64,000 nucleotides of DNA from Ramlibacter aquaticus (lineage in GTDB: Bacteria; Pseudomonadota; Gammaproteobacteria; Burkholderiales; Burkholderiaceae_C): positions 45,697 through 109,696 of the forward strand of contig NZ_JADDOJ010000003.1 in NCBI RefSeq assembly GCF_015159745.1. Direction: 5' to 3'. Made by a program: the position numbers and the translations under genes. Under the pieces are notes generated by a model, which saw only the letters and a list, made by a program, of their open reading frames with translations, ran no database searches and was not told where the DNA came from. This document shows positions 25,682-35,340 of this stretch, in pieces; position 1 is the stretch's first letter; every line of letters begins with the position of its first letter.

Positions 25682-28537
25682 ATGACCGACAAGACCGATT
25701 ACCGCGCGACCCTGAACCTGCCCGACACCCCCTTCCCCATGCGCGGCGACCTGCCCAAGCGCGAGCCGGGCTGGGTGAAGGCGTGGGAGGAGCAGGGCCT
25801 GTACAAGAAGCTGCGCGCGGCCCGCTGCAACCACGAGAAGTTCGTGCTGCACGACGGCCCGCCCTATGCGAACGGCCAGATCCACATGGGCCACGCGGTC
25901 AACAAGATCCTCAAGGACATGATCGTGAAGTCGCGCCAGCTCAAGGGCATGGACGCGGCCTACATCCCGGGCTGGGACTGCCATGGCCTGCCGATCGAGA
26001 ACGCGATCGAGAAGAAGTACGGCCGCAACCTGCCGCGCGACGAGATGCAGGCCAAGAGCCGCGCCTTCGCCACCGAGCAGATCGCGCTGCAGATGGGCGA
26101 CTTCAAGCGCCTGGGCGTGCTGGGCGACTGGGACCATCCCTACCGCACCATGGACTTCGTCAACGAGGCCGAGGAGATCCGCGCCTTCAAGCGCGTGATC
26201 GAGCGCGGCTTCGTCTACCGCGGCCTCAAGCCCGTGTACTGGTGCTTCGACTGCGGCTCCTCGCTGGCCGAGTTCGAGATCGAGTACGCCGACAAGAAAT
26301 CGCAGACCCTGGACGTGGGCTTCCTGGCCCACGAACCGGCCAAGGTGCTGTCGGCCTTCGGCCTGCCGGCCGACCACGGCGCCGACATCTTCGCCGTGAT
26401 CTGGACCACCACCGCCTGGACGCTGCCCGCCAACCAGGCGCTCAACCTCAACCCCGAGATCACGTTCGCGCTGGTGGAGACGCCGCGCGGCCGCCTGATC
26501 GTGGCCGAGTCGCTGGTGGGCAAGGTGCTGGAGCGCTACAAGCTGCAGGGCCAGGTGCTGGCCACCACCCCCGGCAAGGCGCTGGGCGGCCTGGCGTTCC
26601 GCCATCCGCTCTACCACGTGGACGAGGGCTACAAGCGCCTGTCGCCCGTCTACCTGGCGGAGTACGCCACGGCCGAGGACGGCACCGGCATCGTGCACTC
26701 CTCGCCCGCCTACGGCGTGGAAGACTTCAACAGCTGCGTGGCCCACGGCCTGGCCTACGACGACATCCTGAACCCGGTGCAGGGCAACGGCAGCTACGCG
26801 CCTGAGCTGCCCCTGTTCGGCGGCATGAACATCTGGAAGGCCTGCCCGGTCATCATCGAGACCATGGACAAGGCCGGCCGCCTGTTCGCCACCGAGACCA
26901 TCACCCACAGCTACCCGCACTGCTGGCGCCACAAGACGCCGGTGATCTACCGCGCGGCCGCGCAGTGGTTCATCCGCATGGACGAGGGCGAAGGCGTGTT
27001 CACCAAGGACAAGGCGCCGCAGACCCTGCGCCAGCTGGCGCTGGCCGCGATCGAGGAGACGCAGTTCTATCCCGAGAACGGCAAGGCCCGCCTGCGCGAC
27101 ATGATCGGCGGCCGCCCCGACTGGTGCATCAGCCGCCAGCGCAGCTGGGGCGTGCCCCTGCCCTTCTTCCTGCACAAGGATTCGGGCGAGCTGCACCCCA
27201 GGACCATGGAGATCCTGGACATCGCCGCCGACATGGTCGAGGCCGGCGGCATCGAGGCCTGGAGCAAGGCGAGCACGGAAGAGGTGTTCGCGAAGGCCGG
27301 CTGCGCCGGCGACGCGCCGCACTACACCAAGAGCAGCGACATCCTGGAGGTGTGGTTCGACTCCGGCACCACCCACACCACGGTGCTCAGGCACTCGCAC
27401 GAGGGCGCCGCGCACGAGAGCGGCCCTGAGGCCGACCTGTACCTGGAAGGCCACGACCAGCACCGCGGCTGGTTCCACTCCTCGCTGCTCACGGCCTGCG
27501 CCATGTACGGCCGGGCGCCCTACCGCGGCCTGCTGACCCACGGCTTCACCGTGGACTCGCAGGGCCGCAAGATGAGCAAGTCCATGGGCAACGGCGTGGA
27601 CCCCCAGGAGACCAGCAAGAAGCTGGGCGCGGAGATCATCCGCCTGTGGGTGGCCGCCTCCGACTACTCGGGCGACATCGCCGGCGACGACAAGATCCTG
27701 GCCCGCGTGGTGGACGCCTACCGCCGCATCCGCAACACCCTGCGCTTCCTGCTGGCCAACACCAGCGACTTCGACCCGGCCAAGGACGCGGTCTCGGCCG
27801 AGGAGATGCTGGAGATCGACCGCTGGGCCCTGTCGCGCGCCGCGCAGTTCCAGCAGGAGGTGCTGGCGCACTACGAGGTGTACGAGTTCCACCCCGTCGT
27901 GGCCAAGCTGCAGGTGTTCTGCTCGGAAGACCTGGGCGCCTTCTACCTGGACGTGCTCAAGGACAGGCTCTACACCACGCAGCCCAAGTCGCTGGCGCGG
28001 CGCAGCGCGCAGACCGCGCTGTGGAACATCACCCACGCCATGCTGCGCTGGATGGCCCCCTTCCTCAGCTTCACCGCCGAGGAGGCCTGGAAGCTCTACG
28101 GCAGCAGCGAGTCCATCTTCCTGGAGGAGTTCTGGCGCTTCGGCGACGTCGACGACGCCCTGCTGCAGAAGTGGGCGCAGGTGCGCGCCGCGCGCGAGAT
28201 GGTCAACAAGGAGATCGAGTCGCTGCGCGAGGCGGGCCAGGTGGGCTCCTCGCTGCAGGCCAATGTCGCGCTGCACGTGCCCATGGCCAGCCATGGCGAA
28301 CTGCTGGCCGCGCTGGCCAGCCTGGGCGATGACCTGAAGTTCGTGCTCATCACCTCGGCCGCGGCCGTGGCGCCCGGCGACGACTTCAGCATCCGCGTCG
28401 CGCCCTCCACGGCCACCAAGTGCGAGCGCTGCTGGCACTGGCGCGACGACGTGGGCGCCGACCCGGCGCACCCGACGATCTGCGGCCGCTGCGTGAGCAA
28501 CCTGTTCGGCGCCGGTGAAGACCGGGTGTTCGCCTGA
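25682..28537 (+). CDS. ileS: Isoleucyl-tRNA synthetase
   Basis: 951 aa class I synthetase. [15 protein letters not shown] contains the HIGH-type motif (HMGH, 68-71). [16 protein letters not shown] contains KMSKS (630-634). The editing domain (about 200-400, with [14 protein letters not shown]) and a C-terminal zinc finger ([10 protein letters not shown]...CGRC, about 920-945) are intact, as in the bacterial mupirocin-sensitive type I enzyme. ATG at 25682. Its stop overlaps the lspA ATG by one base. Confidence 0.98.
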   Translation: MTDKTDYRATLNLPDTPFPMRGDLPKREPGWVKAWEEQGLYKKLRAARCNHEKFVLHDGPPYANGQIHMGHAVNKILKDMIVKSRQLKGMDAAYIPGWDCHGLPIENAIEKKYGRNLPRDEMQAKSRAFATEQIALQMGDFKRLGVLGDWDHPYRTMDFVNEAEEIRAFKRVIERGFVYRGLKPVYWCFDCGSSLAEFEIEYADKKSQTLDVGFLAHEPAKVLSAFGLPADHGADIFAVIWTTTAWTLPANQALNLNPEITFALVETPRGRLIVAESLVGKVLERYKLQGQVLATTPGKALGGLAFRHPLYHVDEGYKRLSPVYLAEYATAEDGTGIVHSSPAYGVEDFNSCVAHGLAYDDILNPVQGNGSYAPELPLFGGMNIWKACPVIIETMDKAGRLFATETITHSYPHCWRHKTPVIYRAAAQWFIRMDEGEGVFTKDKAPQTLRQLALAAIEETQFYPENGKARLRDMIGGRPDWCISRQRSWGVPLPFFLHKDSGELHPRTMEILDIAADMVEAGGIEAWSKASTEEVFAKAGCAGDAPHYTKSSDILEVWFDSGTTHTTVLRHSHEGAAHESGPEADLYLEGHDQHRGWFHSSLLTACAMYGRAPYRGLLTHGFTVDSQGRKMSKSMGNGVDPQETSKKLGAEIIRLWVAASDYSGDIAGDDKILARVVDAYRRIRNTLRFLLANTSDFDPAKDAVSAEEMLEIDRWALSRAAQFQQEVLAHYEVYEFHPVVAKLQVFCSEDLGAFYLDVLKDRLYTTQPKSLARRSAQTALWNITHAMLRWMAPFLSFTAEEAWKLYGSSESIFLEEFWRFGDVDDALLQKWAQVRAAREMVNKEIESLREAGQVGSSLQANVALHVPMASHGELLAALASLGDDLKFVLITSAAAVAPGDDFSIRVAPSTATKCERCWHWRDDVGADPAHPTICGRCVSNLFGAGEDRVFA

Positions 28538-29034
28538 TGGCCCGCGGCAAAGCGGGCGGGCGCGGCGGCTGGATGCCCTGGCTGCTGCTGGCGCTGGTGG
28601 TGTTCCTCGCCGACCAGTTCACCAAGGTGCTCATCCTGGGCTTCTACAAGTACGGTGACAGCACCTACGTGGCGCCCTTCCTCAACATCGTGCGGGCGCA
28701 CAACACGGGCGCGGCCTTCTCCTTCCTGGCCGCCGCCTCGGGCTGGCAGCGCTGGGTGTTCACCGCGATCGGGCTCGCGGCGGCGGTGGTGATCGTGCTG
28801 CTGCTGCGCTCGCACGCCGGGCAGAGGCTGTTCTCGTTCTCGCTGGCCTGCATCATGGGCGGCGCCATCGGCAACGTGCTGGACCGCCTGGTGCACGGCT
28901 ACGTGGTGGACTTCATCCAGGTGCACTGGCACGGCTGGTACTTCCCGTCCTTCAACGTCGCCGACAGCGGCATCACCATCGGTGCCATCGGCCTCATCCT
29001 GGACGAGTTCCTGCGCGTGCGGCGCACGCGCTGA
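28537..29034 (+). CDS. lspA: Lipoprotein signal peptidase (signal peptidase II)
   Basis: 165 aa with four transmembrane helices (about 11-28, 65-83, 88-108, 135-155). [26 protein letters not shown] and [11 protein letters not shown] hold the conserved LspA boxes with the two catalytic Asp residues (in NVLDR and NVADS). Cleaves prolipoproteins in the inner membrane after diacylglyceryl attachment. Translation is coupled to ileS (TGATG). Confidence 0.97.
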   Translation: MARGKAGGRGGWMPWLLLALVVFLADQFTKVLILGFYKYGDSTYVAPFLNIVRAHNTGAAFSFLAAASGWQRWVFTAIGLAAAVVIVLLLRSHAGQRLFSFSLACIMGGAIGNVLDRLVHGYVVDFIQVHWHGWYFPSFNVADSGITIGAIGLILDEFLRVRRTR

Positions 29035-29060
29035 GGCGCGCCGCGGGCGCGGCCCGCGCC

Positions 29061-29435
29061 TCAGTGGTCCTGCACGGCCACGCAGTAGTCCACCAGCGCA
29101 TCGATCTCGGTGGACTTGTCGAAAAAGGCGTCCGCGCCCAGCTGGTGGCAGCGGGTGCGCATGTCGCGGGTCGCGTGGTTGCTGAGCACCACCATGCGCT
29201 GCCCGGGCCGGCGCTTGCGGCAGGCCGCGAGGATGCCCAGACCGTTGCCCTCGCGCAGGAACAGGTCGACGATGGCCAGGTCCCACTGGCCATCGTGGCT
29301 GGACAGCCACTGCCGTCCTTCCCGCTCGGTGTCGGCCATGCCCACCGGTTCCACGCTCGCCAGTTCCTGCAACGTCTCGATCAGGTTCTCGCGGATGGTG
29401 GGACTGTCCTCGACGATATACGCCCGCACGCTCAT
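29061..29435 (-). CDS. Orphan single-domain response regulator (CheY-like receiver)
   Basis: 124 aa receiver with acidic pair Glu9/Asp10, phospho-acceptor Asp57 (AIVDLFL), Ser in VVLSNHAT and Lys in FFDKS. No output domain follows, so it must act by protein-protein contact or as a phosphate relay. No histidine kinase adjoins it. Downstream of lspA in convergent orientation with a 26-bp gap. Homologous single REC proteins are common in Comamonadaceae, and no specific role is known to me. Confidence 0.85.
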   Translation of the reverse strand: MSVRAYIVEDSPTIRENLIETLQELASVEPVGMADTEREGRQWLSSHDGQWDLAIVDLFLREGNGLGILAACRKRRPGQRMVVLSNHATRDMRTRCHQLGADAFFDKSTEIDALVDYCVAVQDH

Positions 29436-29551
29436 GTTGACCTCCAGGCAGCCACTCTAGGCGGCCATGGAAGGGCAGCGTGCCGTCCTCGGGGCACGGC
29501 GCCTGTAGGAAGGGGCTGGCCCAGCCGTGCCGCCGCGTCCCGGCGAACGGG

Positions 29552-30316
29552 TCAAACGCCGGCGGCCGCGAGCACGCAGGCGGCCTCCACCGTGAACGCG
29601 CCGGCGTCCAGCATGCGCTCCAGCTCATCCGGCGGCAAACAGCGGAAATCCTGCACTTCGCCGTCCATGTTGCGCGGAACGACACCGTCCGGCAGCACGC
29701 AGCCGTACCACTCGACCCACTCGACCACGTAGCCGGCCGCGCCCGCGCCGGTCGGGCGGCGCATGAGGAAGCGGCCGCCGTGGTGCAGCGCATGCAGCTG
29801 GGTCAGCTGCAGGCCGGCCTCCTCCCAGGTCTCGCGCGCCAGGGCCTGGGCCACGCTGTCGCTGGCCGGCACCATGCCGCCCATCAGCGTGTCCCACAGG
29901 CCCGGGTCGTTGGGCTTGGTCAGCGAGCGCTGCTGCACCCAGTGGCGGCCGTCGGGCGCGCGGGCCATCAGGTGCACCGCCAGGGTGGGGATGCCCAGCG
30001 GCCGCACCACGCCGCGCTCCACGCTGCCCACGATCTCGCCGGCCTCGCCGGCCACCGCGAGCTGCTCGTCGCGCCAGGCGTGCGACAGGCCGGCCTCGCG
30101 CAGCGCGTGCGCCAGCAGGTGCAGGCTGGCGCTGCAGTCGCCGCCCAGCACCCAGCCGTCGCGGCCGGGCCGCAGCACCTCGGGGGCCAGGCCCAGGGGC
30201 TCCAGCAGGCCGGGCTCGACCGAGCCGATGCGATGCTGGGCCCACCACAGCGGCACGCGGGGCCGCGCGGGCGGCTGGTCGGCCGCCGCACGCACGCGCG
30301 CGCGCCAGTCGCTCAC
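29552..30316 (-). CDS. DUF4743-Nudix hydrolase (thiamine-pyrophosphokinase-related type)
   Basis: 254 aa. The first 110 residues match DUF4743, the N-terminal partner of YJR142W/plant NUDT20-24-like Nudix proteins. The Nudix box (about 147-169) reads GMVPASDSVAQALARETWEE followed by AGL; the usual Glu after Gx5 is Asp, while the REx2EE core is intact. Eukaryotic relatives dephosphorylate damaged thiamine diphosphate forms. The same is possible here but unproven. Overlaps the upstream quinone oxidoreductase gene by 4 nt (ATGA). Confidence 0.85.
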   Translation of the reverse strand: MSDWRARVRAAADQPPARPRVPLWWAQHRIGSVEPGLLEPLGLAPEVLRPGRDGWVLGGDCSASLHLLAHALREAGLSHAWRDEQLAVAGEAGEIVGSVERGVVRPLGIPTLAVHLMARAPDGRHWVQQRSLTKPNDPGLWDTLMGGMVPASDSVAQALARETWEEAGLQLTQLHALHHGGRFLMRRPTGAGAAGYVVEWVEWYGCVLPDGVVPRNMDGEVQDFRCLPPDELERMLDAGAFTVEAACVLAAAGV

Positions 30317-31296
30317 AGGGTGAGGATGGTGCAGCCGGTGGTCTTGCGCGCTTCCAGGTCGCGGTGCGCCTGCTGCACGTCTTCCAGCTTGTAGCGCTGG
30401 TCGATGCGGATCTTCACCTTGCCGCTGGTGACCGCGGCGAACAGGTCATCGGCCATCTCCTGGTTCACCTCGCGCGTGGCGATGTGGGTGAACAGGGTCT
30501 GGCGGGTGACGTAGATGGAACCCTTGGGGCCCAGGATGCCGGGCGAGAACGGCGGCACCGGCCCGGAGGCGTTGCCGAAGCTGGCCATGAGGCCGAAGGG
30601 GGCCAGGCAGTCCAGCGACTTGTCCCAGGTGTCCTTGCCGACGGAGTCGTACACCACCTTGACGCCGCGGCCCCCGGTGATCTCCTTCACGCGGGGCAGG
30701 AAGTCTTCCTTCGAGTAGTTGATGACGTGCGCGGCGCCGTGCTCCTTGGCGAGCTGGCACTTGGCGTCCGAGCCGGCCGTGCCGATGAGCTGCAGGCCCA
30801 GGGCCTTGGCCCACTGGCAGGCGATCAGGCCGACGCCGCCGGCGGCGGCATGGAAGAGCACGAAGTCGCCTTCCTTCAGGCCGCCCTGCGGCAGCGTGCG
30901 CTTGAGCAGGTACTGGGCCGTCAGGCCCTTGAGCATCATGGCCGCGCCGGTGTCGAAGTCGATCGCGTCGGGCAGCTTGACCACGTTGCGCGCGGGCATC
31001 ACGCGCTCGTCGCTGTACGAGCCGGGGGGGTTGCTGGCATAGGCCGCGCGGTCGCCCGCCTTCAGGTGCGTCACGCCCTCGCCCACCGCCTCGACGATGC
31101 CGCTGGCTTCCATGCCCAGCTTGGCCGGCAACTGCATGGGGTACAGGCCGGTGCGCTGGTACACGTCGATGAAGTTCAGGCCGACGGCCTTGTGGCGGAT
31201 GCGGATCTCGCCGGGGCCGGGCGCGCCGACGGTGACGTCCACCACCTGCAGCTGTTCGGGCCCGCCGTGTTGGGTGATCTGGACGGCTCGGGTCAT
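30313..31296 (-). CDS. NADPH:quinone oxidoreductase, zinc-independent MDR (QorA-like)
   Basis: 327 aa. VGLNFIDVYQRTGLYPMQLP and LGMEASGIVEAVGEGV are typical of QOR, and the coenzyme site is HAAAGGVGLIACQWAKALG. No catalytic zinc ligands. Reduces quinones or other carbonyl/alkene electrophiles with NADPH. First gene of a coupled pair with the Nudix hydrolase. Divergent from an EamA transporter across 141 bp. Confidence 0.93.
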   Translation of the reverse strand: MTRAVQITQHGGPEQLQVVDVTVGAPGPGEIRIRHKAVGLNFIDVYQRTGLYPMQLPAKLGMEASGIVEAVGEGVTHLKAGDRAAYASNPPGSYSDERVMPARNVVKLPDAIDFDTGAAMMLKGLTAQYLLKRTLPQGGLKEGDFVLFHAAAGGVGLIACQWAKALGLQLIGTAGSDAKCQLAKEHGAAHVINYSKEDFLPRVKEITGGRGVKVVYDSVGKDTWDKSLDCLAPFGLMASFGNASGPVPPFSPGILGPKGSIYVTRQTLFTHIATREVNQEMADDLFAAVTSGKVKIRIDQRYKLEDVQQAHRDLEARKTTGCTILTL

Positions 31297-31437
31297 GTGT
31301 CTCTTCCTTGGGTTCTTGTTGCATCCCGGATTCGGGCGGCCACATGGTGCCACGAAACCGCCCGCGCCGCCCGGCGCCGGGACAGGCGCGCCGGACCGGC
31401 GCGCACCGCGGGCGCTCGGGTAGAGTGCGGGCTGCCC

Positions 31438-32343
31438 ATGACCCAGCGCCTCACGCCCCGCATCGCCTTCCTGCTGACGCTGCCGCCGCTGCTGTGGGCC
31501 GGGAACGCGGTGACCGGCCGGCTGGTGAACGGCCTGGTGCCGCCGGCCACGCTGAACTTCATGCGCTGGGCGCTGGCCTTCCTCATCCTGCTGCCGCTGG
31601 CGGGCTGGGTGCTGCGGCCCGGCTCGGGGCTGTGGACGAAGTGGCGGCGCTTCTCCGTGCTGGGGCTGCTGGGCGTGGGCTGCTACAACGCGCTGCAGTA
31701 CCTGGCGCTCAAGACCTCCACGCCCCTGAACGTGACCCTGGTGGCCGCCAGCATGCCGATCTGGATGCTGGTGGTGGGCGCCCTCTTCTTCGGCCAGCCG
31801 GTGCAGGCGCGGCAGTGGGCCGGCGGCCTGCTGTCCATCGTGGGCGTGCTCACGGTGCTCAGCCGCGGCGACCTGGACACCCTGCTGCACGTGCGGCTGG
31901 TGCCGGGCGATTTCTACGTGCTGCTGGCCACCGCCGCCTGGGCCTTCTACAGCTGGCTGCTGGTGCGGCCGGGCGATCCGCCGGCGATCCGCGCCGACTG
32001 GGCCGCCTTCCTCATGGCACAGATCGCCTACGGCCTGGCCTGGTCGGGGCTGTTCGCGGCCGCCGAATGGCAGTTCAGCGACGCGCAGATCCACTGGGGC
32101 TGGCCGCTGGTGGCGGCGCTGGCGTACGTGGCCGTGGGGCCGGCGGTGCTGGCCTACCGCTGCTGGGGCCTGGGCGTTCAGGCCATGGGGCCCAGCGTGG
32201 CCGGCTTCTTCGCCAACCTGACGCCGCTGTTCACGGCCGTGATGTCGGCCACCCTGCTGGGCGAGGTGCCGCACCTGTACCACGTGCTGGCCTTCGCGCT
32301 GATCGTGGGCGGCATCGTGCTCTCGTCGCGACGCCGCGCCTGA
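31438..32343 (+). CDS. EamA (DMT) family transporter
   Basis: 301 aa with ten predicted helices in two EamA repeats: MTQRLTPRIAFLLTLPPLLW opens the first and FYVLLATAAWAFYSWLLVRP the second. The drug/metabolite transporter superfamily includes exporters of amino acids and other metabolites; the substrate cannot be inferred. The gene stands alone between convergent and divergent neighbours. Confidence 0.9.
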   Translation: MTQRLTPRIAFLLTLPPLLWAGNAVTGRLVNGLVPPATLNFMRWALAFLILLPLAGWVLRPGSGLWTKWRRFSVLGLLGVGCYNALQYLALKTSTPLNVTLVAASMPIWMLVVGALFFGQPVQARQWAGGLLSIVGVLTVLSRGDLDTLLHVRLVPGDFYVLLATAAWAFYSWLLVRPGDPPAIRADWAAFLMAQIAYGLAWSGLFAAAEWQFSDAQIHWGWPLVAALAYVAVGPAVLAYRCWGLGVQAMGPSVAGFFANLTPLFTAVMSATLLGEVPHLYHVLAFALIVGGIVLSSRRRA

Positions 32344-32360
32344 GGCGGGGGCGCGGGAGC

Positions 32361-32397
32361 AAAAAAAGCGGCCCCTTGGCGCCGTCGGGTCCGGGCC
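32361..32397 (-). terminator. Probable terminator after the cytochrome c gene
   Basis: On the minus strand a GGCCC...GGGCC stem with a long loop leads directly into CGC and T7 (A at 32361-32367). It is a weak stem with a strong T-run, 32 nt past the cytochrome stop. It also lies downstream of the plus-strand EamA gene. Confidence 0.45.
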
Positions 32398-32428
32398 ACG
32401 CGCCGTACGGCGCGCGCAGCATGGCGCC

Positions 32429-33040
32429 TCAGGACCCCGGCCGCCACAGCGCCATGGTGTGCGCCAGCGTCTTGAGGTCCTCGTCGCCCAGCGGGTACAC
32501 CACGTCGGCCATCTGCGCGACCCCGCCGCCGGTGCGCGCACCGGCCTTGTAGTCGCGCAGCGCCTTGAGCAGGTACTCCTCGCGCTGGCCGGCGAGGCGG
32601 CCCGCTGCCTGCCCGCCGGAGAAGTCGTCCTTGTGGCAGGCCGCGCAGCGGTTCGCGCGGACCAGCTTCAGCCCGGCCTGGTAGACGGCGTCGCCGTCCA
32701 CCGCGGCCGAGGACAGCGGCGCGGGCGGCTTCTTGGCGAAGAAGCCGGCCGCCACGCGGATGTCGTCGTCCTTGAGCGCGCCGGCGATGGGTTCCATCAC
32801 TGGGTTGTGGCGCACGCCGTTGCGGAAGAACACCAGCTGCCACTGCAGGAAGCCCTCGGGCTGGCCGGCCAGCGAAGGCACGCCGGGCATCTGGGAGATG
32901 CCCTCCGCGCCGTGGCAGGCCACGCAGGCCTGCACCGCCGCGGGCACCGCCTGCTGCGCGGCCGCGGGCAGCGCCCCGCCGGCCAGGGCCGTCGTGGCCA
33001 GGGCCAGTGCCAGCGCGCGAAGGGACTGCCGCACCGTCAC
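32429..33040 (-). CDS. Di-heme cytochrome c (c4-like), periplasmic
   Basis: 203 aa with a signal peptide (hydrophobic 7-27, cleavage near AAAQ) and two heme-binding motifs, CVACH (39-43) and CAACH. Each is followed by a domain with distal Met candidates (GISQMPGVPSL, VAQMADVV), as in cytochrome c4. The GTG start at complement 33038..33040 overlaps the stop of the dehydrogenase gene (GTGA); a second in-frame GTG two codons on is possible. It probably takes electrons from the PQQ-type dehydrogenase encoded just upstream. Confidence 0.88.
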   Translation of the reverse strand: MTVRQSLRALALALATTALAGGALPAAAQQAVPAAVQACVACHGAEGISQMPGVPSLAGQPEGFLQWQLVFFRNGVRHNPVMEPIAGALKDDDIRVAAGFFAKKPPAPLSSAAVDGDAVYQAGLKLVRANRCAACHKDDFSGGQAAGRLAGQREEYLLKALRDYKAGARTGGGVAQMADVVYPLGDEDLKTLAHTMALWRPGS

Positions 33041-34284
33041 TTGCCGTAGCTGATGCGGTAGACCGCGCCGGCCCAGTCGTCGGACACGAGCATGGAGCCG
33101 TCCTTGGCCAGCACGACGTCGGCGGGGCGGCCGGTGTAGGACTGGTCGCCGTTGATCCAGCCGGTGGCGAACTCCTCCTGCTTGACCTTCTTGCCCTCCG
33201 GATCGGTGATCACGCGCATGATGCGGCCGCCCTGGTACTTGTGGCGGTTCCAGGAGCCGTGCTCGGCGATCAGGATGTTGTTCTTGTACTCGGCCGGGAA
33301 CTGGCTGCCGGTGTAGAACTTCATGCCCAGCGGCGCCACGTGCGCGCCCAGCTTGGCGACCGGCGGCACGAACTCCGAGCACTTGTGGCCCATGGCGTAC
33401 TTCGGGTCGGGGATGTCGCCCTGGTGGCAGTACGGGTAGCCGTAGTGCGAGCCGATGCGCGCGACGCGGTTGAGCTTGTCGTTGGGCAGGTCGTCGCTGA
33501 TCCAGTCGCGCGCGTTCTCGGTGAACCAGTACTGGCCGCTGCGCGGGTCGATGTCCCCACCCACGCTGTTGCGCACGCCCAGGGCCACGATCTCGGCGGT
33601 GCCGTCGGCCGGATTGACGCGGCGCACCTGCGACAGGCTGGTGGGCGGCAGGCACTCGTTGCACGGCGGGCCGAAGGGCACGTAGAGCCAGCCGTCCTTG
33701 TCGAAGGTCAGGTACTTCCAGCCGTGCGGGATGTACTTGGGCATGTCGTCGTAGACGACCTTGGGCTCGGGCATCTTGTCGAGGTTGGCCTCGGCGTTCT
33801 CGTACTTGAGGATGCGGTCGATGTCGGCGACGTAGAGCGCGCCGTCGCGGAAGGCGATGCCGGTGGGCATCTTCATGCCCTTGAGGATGGTCTTGACCTC
33901 CTTCTTGCCGCCGTTGTCCACGATGGCGTAGACGCTGGCCGCGGCGAAGGAGCCGACGAACAGGGTGCCCTTGTCGCCCCAGGCCATCTGGCGCGCGCTG
34001 GGCACGCCCTGCGCGTAGACCTCGATCTTGAAGCCCTTGGGCAGCTTCACCGCCTGCAGGTTCTTCTGCAGCTCTTCCATCGACGCGGGCAGGGCCGGGC
34101 CTGCGGGCGGCGCGAGGCCCTTCTGGGCCTGGGTCTCGTCACCCAGGAACCAGTCGGGTGGCGGGTTCTCCCAGAACTTCTTGTTCGTGGAGTCGTATTG
34201 CTTCAACTGCGCATGCGCAGCCACCGAACCGAGCGCGAGGGCGGTGGCCGCCAGCGCCAGGGCGATGGACCTGAGCTTCTTCAT
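33037..34284 (-). CDS. PQQ-dependent sugar (sorbosone-type) dehydrogenase
   Basis: 415 aa with a clear signal peptide (MKKLRSIALALAATALALGS, cleavage near AHAQ). A six-bladed beta-propeller of the soluble-glucose/L-sorbosone dehydrogenase family: GFKIEVYAQGVPSARQMAWG, GTLFVGS, DIDPRSGQYWFTENARDW, NNILIAEHGSWNRHKYQGG. AGGAG sits 8 nt before the ATG. Oxidises an aldose or sorbosone in the periplasm. Coupled to a di-heme cytochrome c that would accept the electrons. No pqq biosynthesis genes are in the window, so holoenzyme formation depends on genes elsewhere. Confidence 0.88.
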   Translation of the reverse strand: MKKLRSIALALAATALALGSVAAHAQLKQYDSTNKKFWENPPPDWFLGDETQAQKGLAPPAGPALPASMEELQKNLQAVKLPKGFKIEVYAQGVPSARQMAWGDKGTLFVGSFAAASVYAIVDNGGKKEVKTILKGMKMPTGIAFRDGALYVADIDRILKYENAEANLDKMPEPKVVYDDMPKYIPHGWKYLTFDKDGWLYVPFGPPCNECLPPTSLSQVRRVNPADGTAEIVALGVRNSVGGDIDPRSGQYWFTENARDWISDDLPNDKLNRVARIGSHYGYPYCHQGDIPDPKYAMGHKCSEFVPPVAKLGAHVAPLGMKFYTGSQFPAEYKNNILIAEHGSWNRHKYQGGRIMRVITDPEGKKVKQEEFATGWINGDQSYTGRPADVVLAKDGSMLVSDDWAGAVYRISYGK

Positions 34285-34398
34285 GGGGTGTCTCCTCATG
34301 GTGGGTGCCTGTGGCACGACATCGCCCGCCAGGCCGTGGCACCGGCGGGTCGAGGCCCATCTTGTCATGCCCAAGCCCGCGGCGCGACCCCTGCGGGC

Positions 34399-35196
34399 TC
34401 AGTAGGTTCCCGGATAGGCCCCGCCATCGATGAGCACGTTCTGCCCGGTGATGTAGCCCGCGTGCTGGCTGCACAGGAAGGCGCAGGTGGCGCCGAATTC
34501 GGGCGGCTGGCCGAAGCGCTGCGCCGGGATCGCCTTGCGGCGGCTGTCGGCGATGGTCTCCAGGGGCTGGCCGGTGCGCTTCACCGCGCCGGCCAGCGTA
34601 GCCTTGAGGCGGTCGGTGTCGAAGGCGCCGGGCAGCAGGTTGTTGATGGTCACGTTGGCGGCCGCGAGCTTCTGCATGCGGGCCACGCCGGCGACGAAGC
34701 CGGTCAGGCCGCTGCGCGCGCCGTTCGACAGGCCCAGGATGTCGATGGGCGCCTTCACCGAGCTGGAGGTGATATTCACGATGCGGCCGAAGCCGCGCGC
34801 CGCCATCCCATCGACCGTCGCCTTGATGAGCTCGATCGGCGTGAGCATGTTCGCGTCCACCGCCTGGATCCAGGTGTCACGATCCCAGTCGCGGAAGTCG
34901 CCGGGCGGCGGGCCGCCCGCGTTGGTGACCACGATGTCCCAGTCGCGGCGCAGCGCGAAGATCTGCGCCCGCCCCTCGGGCGTGGTGATGTCGCAGGCAA
35001 CCGAGAGCACCTCGGCCGCGGCGGGCCGCTGCGGGTCCGCCTTCAGCGCCGCCACGGCCTGCGCCAGCGCCTCGGCGCCGCGCGCCACCAGCACCACGTT
35101 CACGCCCTCGCGCGACAGCGCCTGTGCGCAACCGAAGCCCAGCCCCTTGCTGGCGCCGCCCACCAGCGCCCACTTGCCCGTGATACCCAGATCCAT
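34399..35196 (-). CDS. SDR-family oxidoreductase lacking the catalytic Tyr-x-x-x-Lys
   Basis: 265 aa. The cofactor motif GGASKGLGFGCAQAL (14-28) and NAGG are normal, and the Ser after VNITSSS is present. Where classical SDRs have YxxxK this protein reads GLSNGARSGLTGF, with Asn replacing Tyr and Arg replacing the Lys region. It ends VLIDGGAYPGTY, a normal SDR C-terminus. Related Burkholderiales proteins show the same change, so it may use another mechanism or be a non-catalytic binding protein. Stands alone after the PQQ-dehydrogenase operon, 114 bp away. Confidence 0.85.
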   Translation of the reverse strand: MDLGITGKWALVGGASKGLGFGCAQALSREGVNVVLVARGAEALAQAVAALKADPQRPAAAEVLSVACDITTPEGRAQIFALRRDWDIVVTNAGGPPPGDFRDWDRDTWIQAVDANMLTPIELIKATVDGMAARGFGRIVNITSSSVKAPIDILGLSNGARSGLTGFVAGVARMQKLAAANVTINNLLPGAFDTDRLKATLAGAVKRTGQPLETIADSRRKAIPAQRFGQPPEFGATCAFLCSQHAGYITGQNVLIDGGAYPGTY

Positions 35197-35340
35197 GGTG
35201 TCCTGCCGTCCTTGAAAGAGTTGATTGCAACGCAGGGGCACGCGTTTGCCGCAGTGCCCGAAGCCAAATTCTCGCAGCCTTGCGGGGCCGGCCCCGTCGC
35301 GCACCCGCAGCCCTTGAGCTCGAACGCGTCTGCCCTCGCC

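Noticed and set aside
25571..28471. 966-codon open frame on the minus strand
   Set aside because: Antisense to ileS and rich in Gly/His/Gln/Val repeats; no domain is recognisable.
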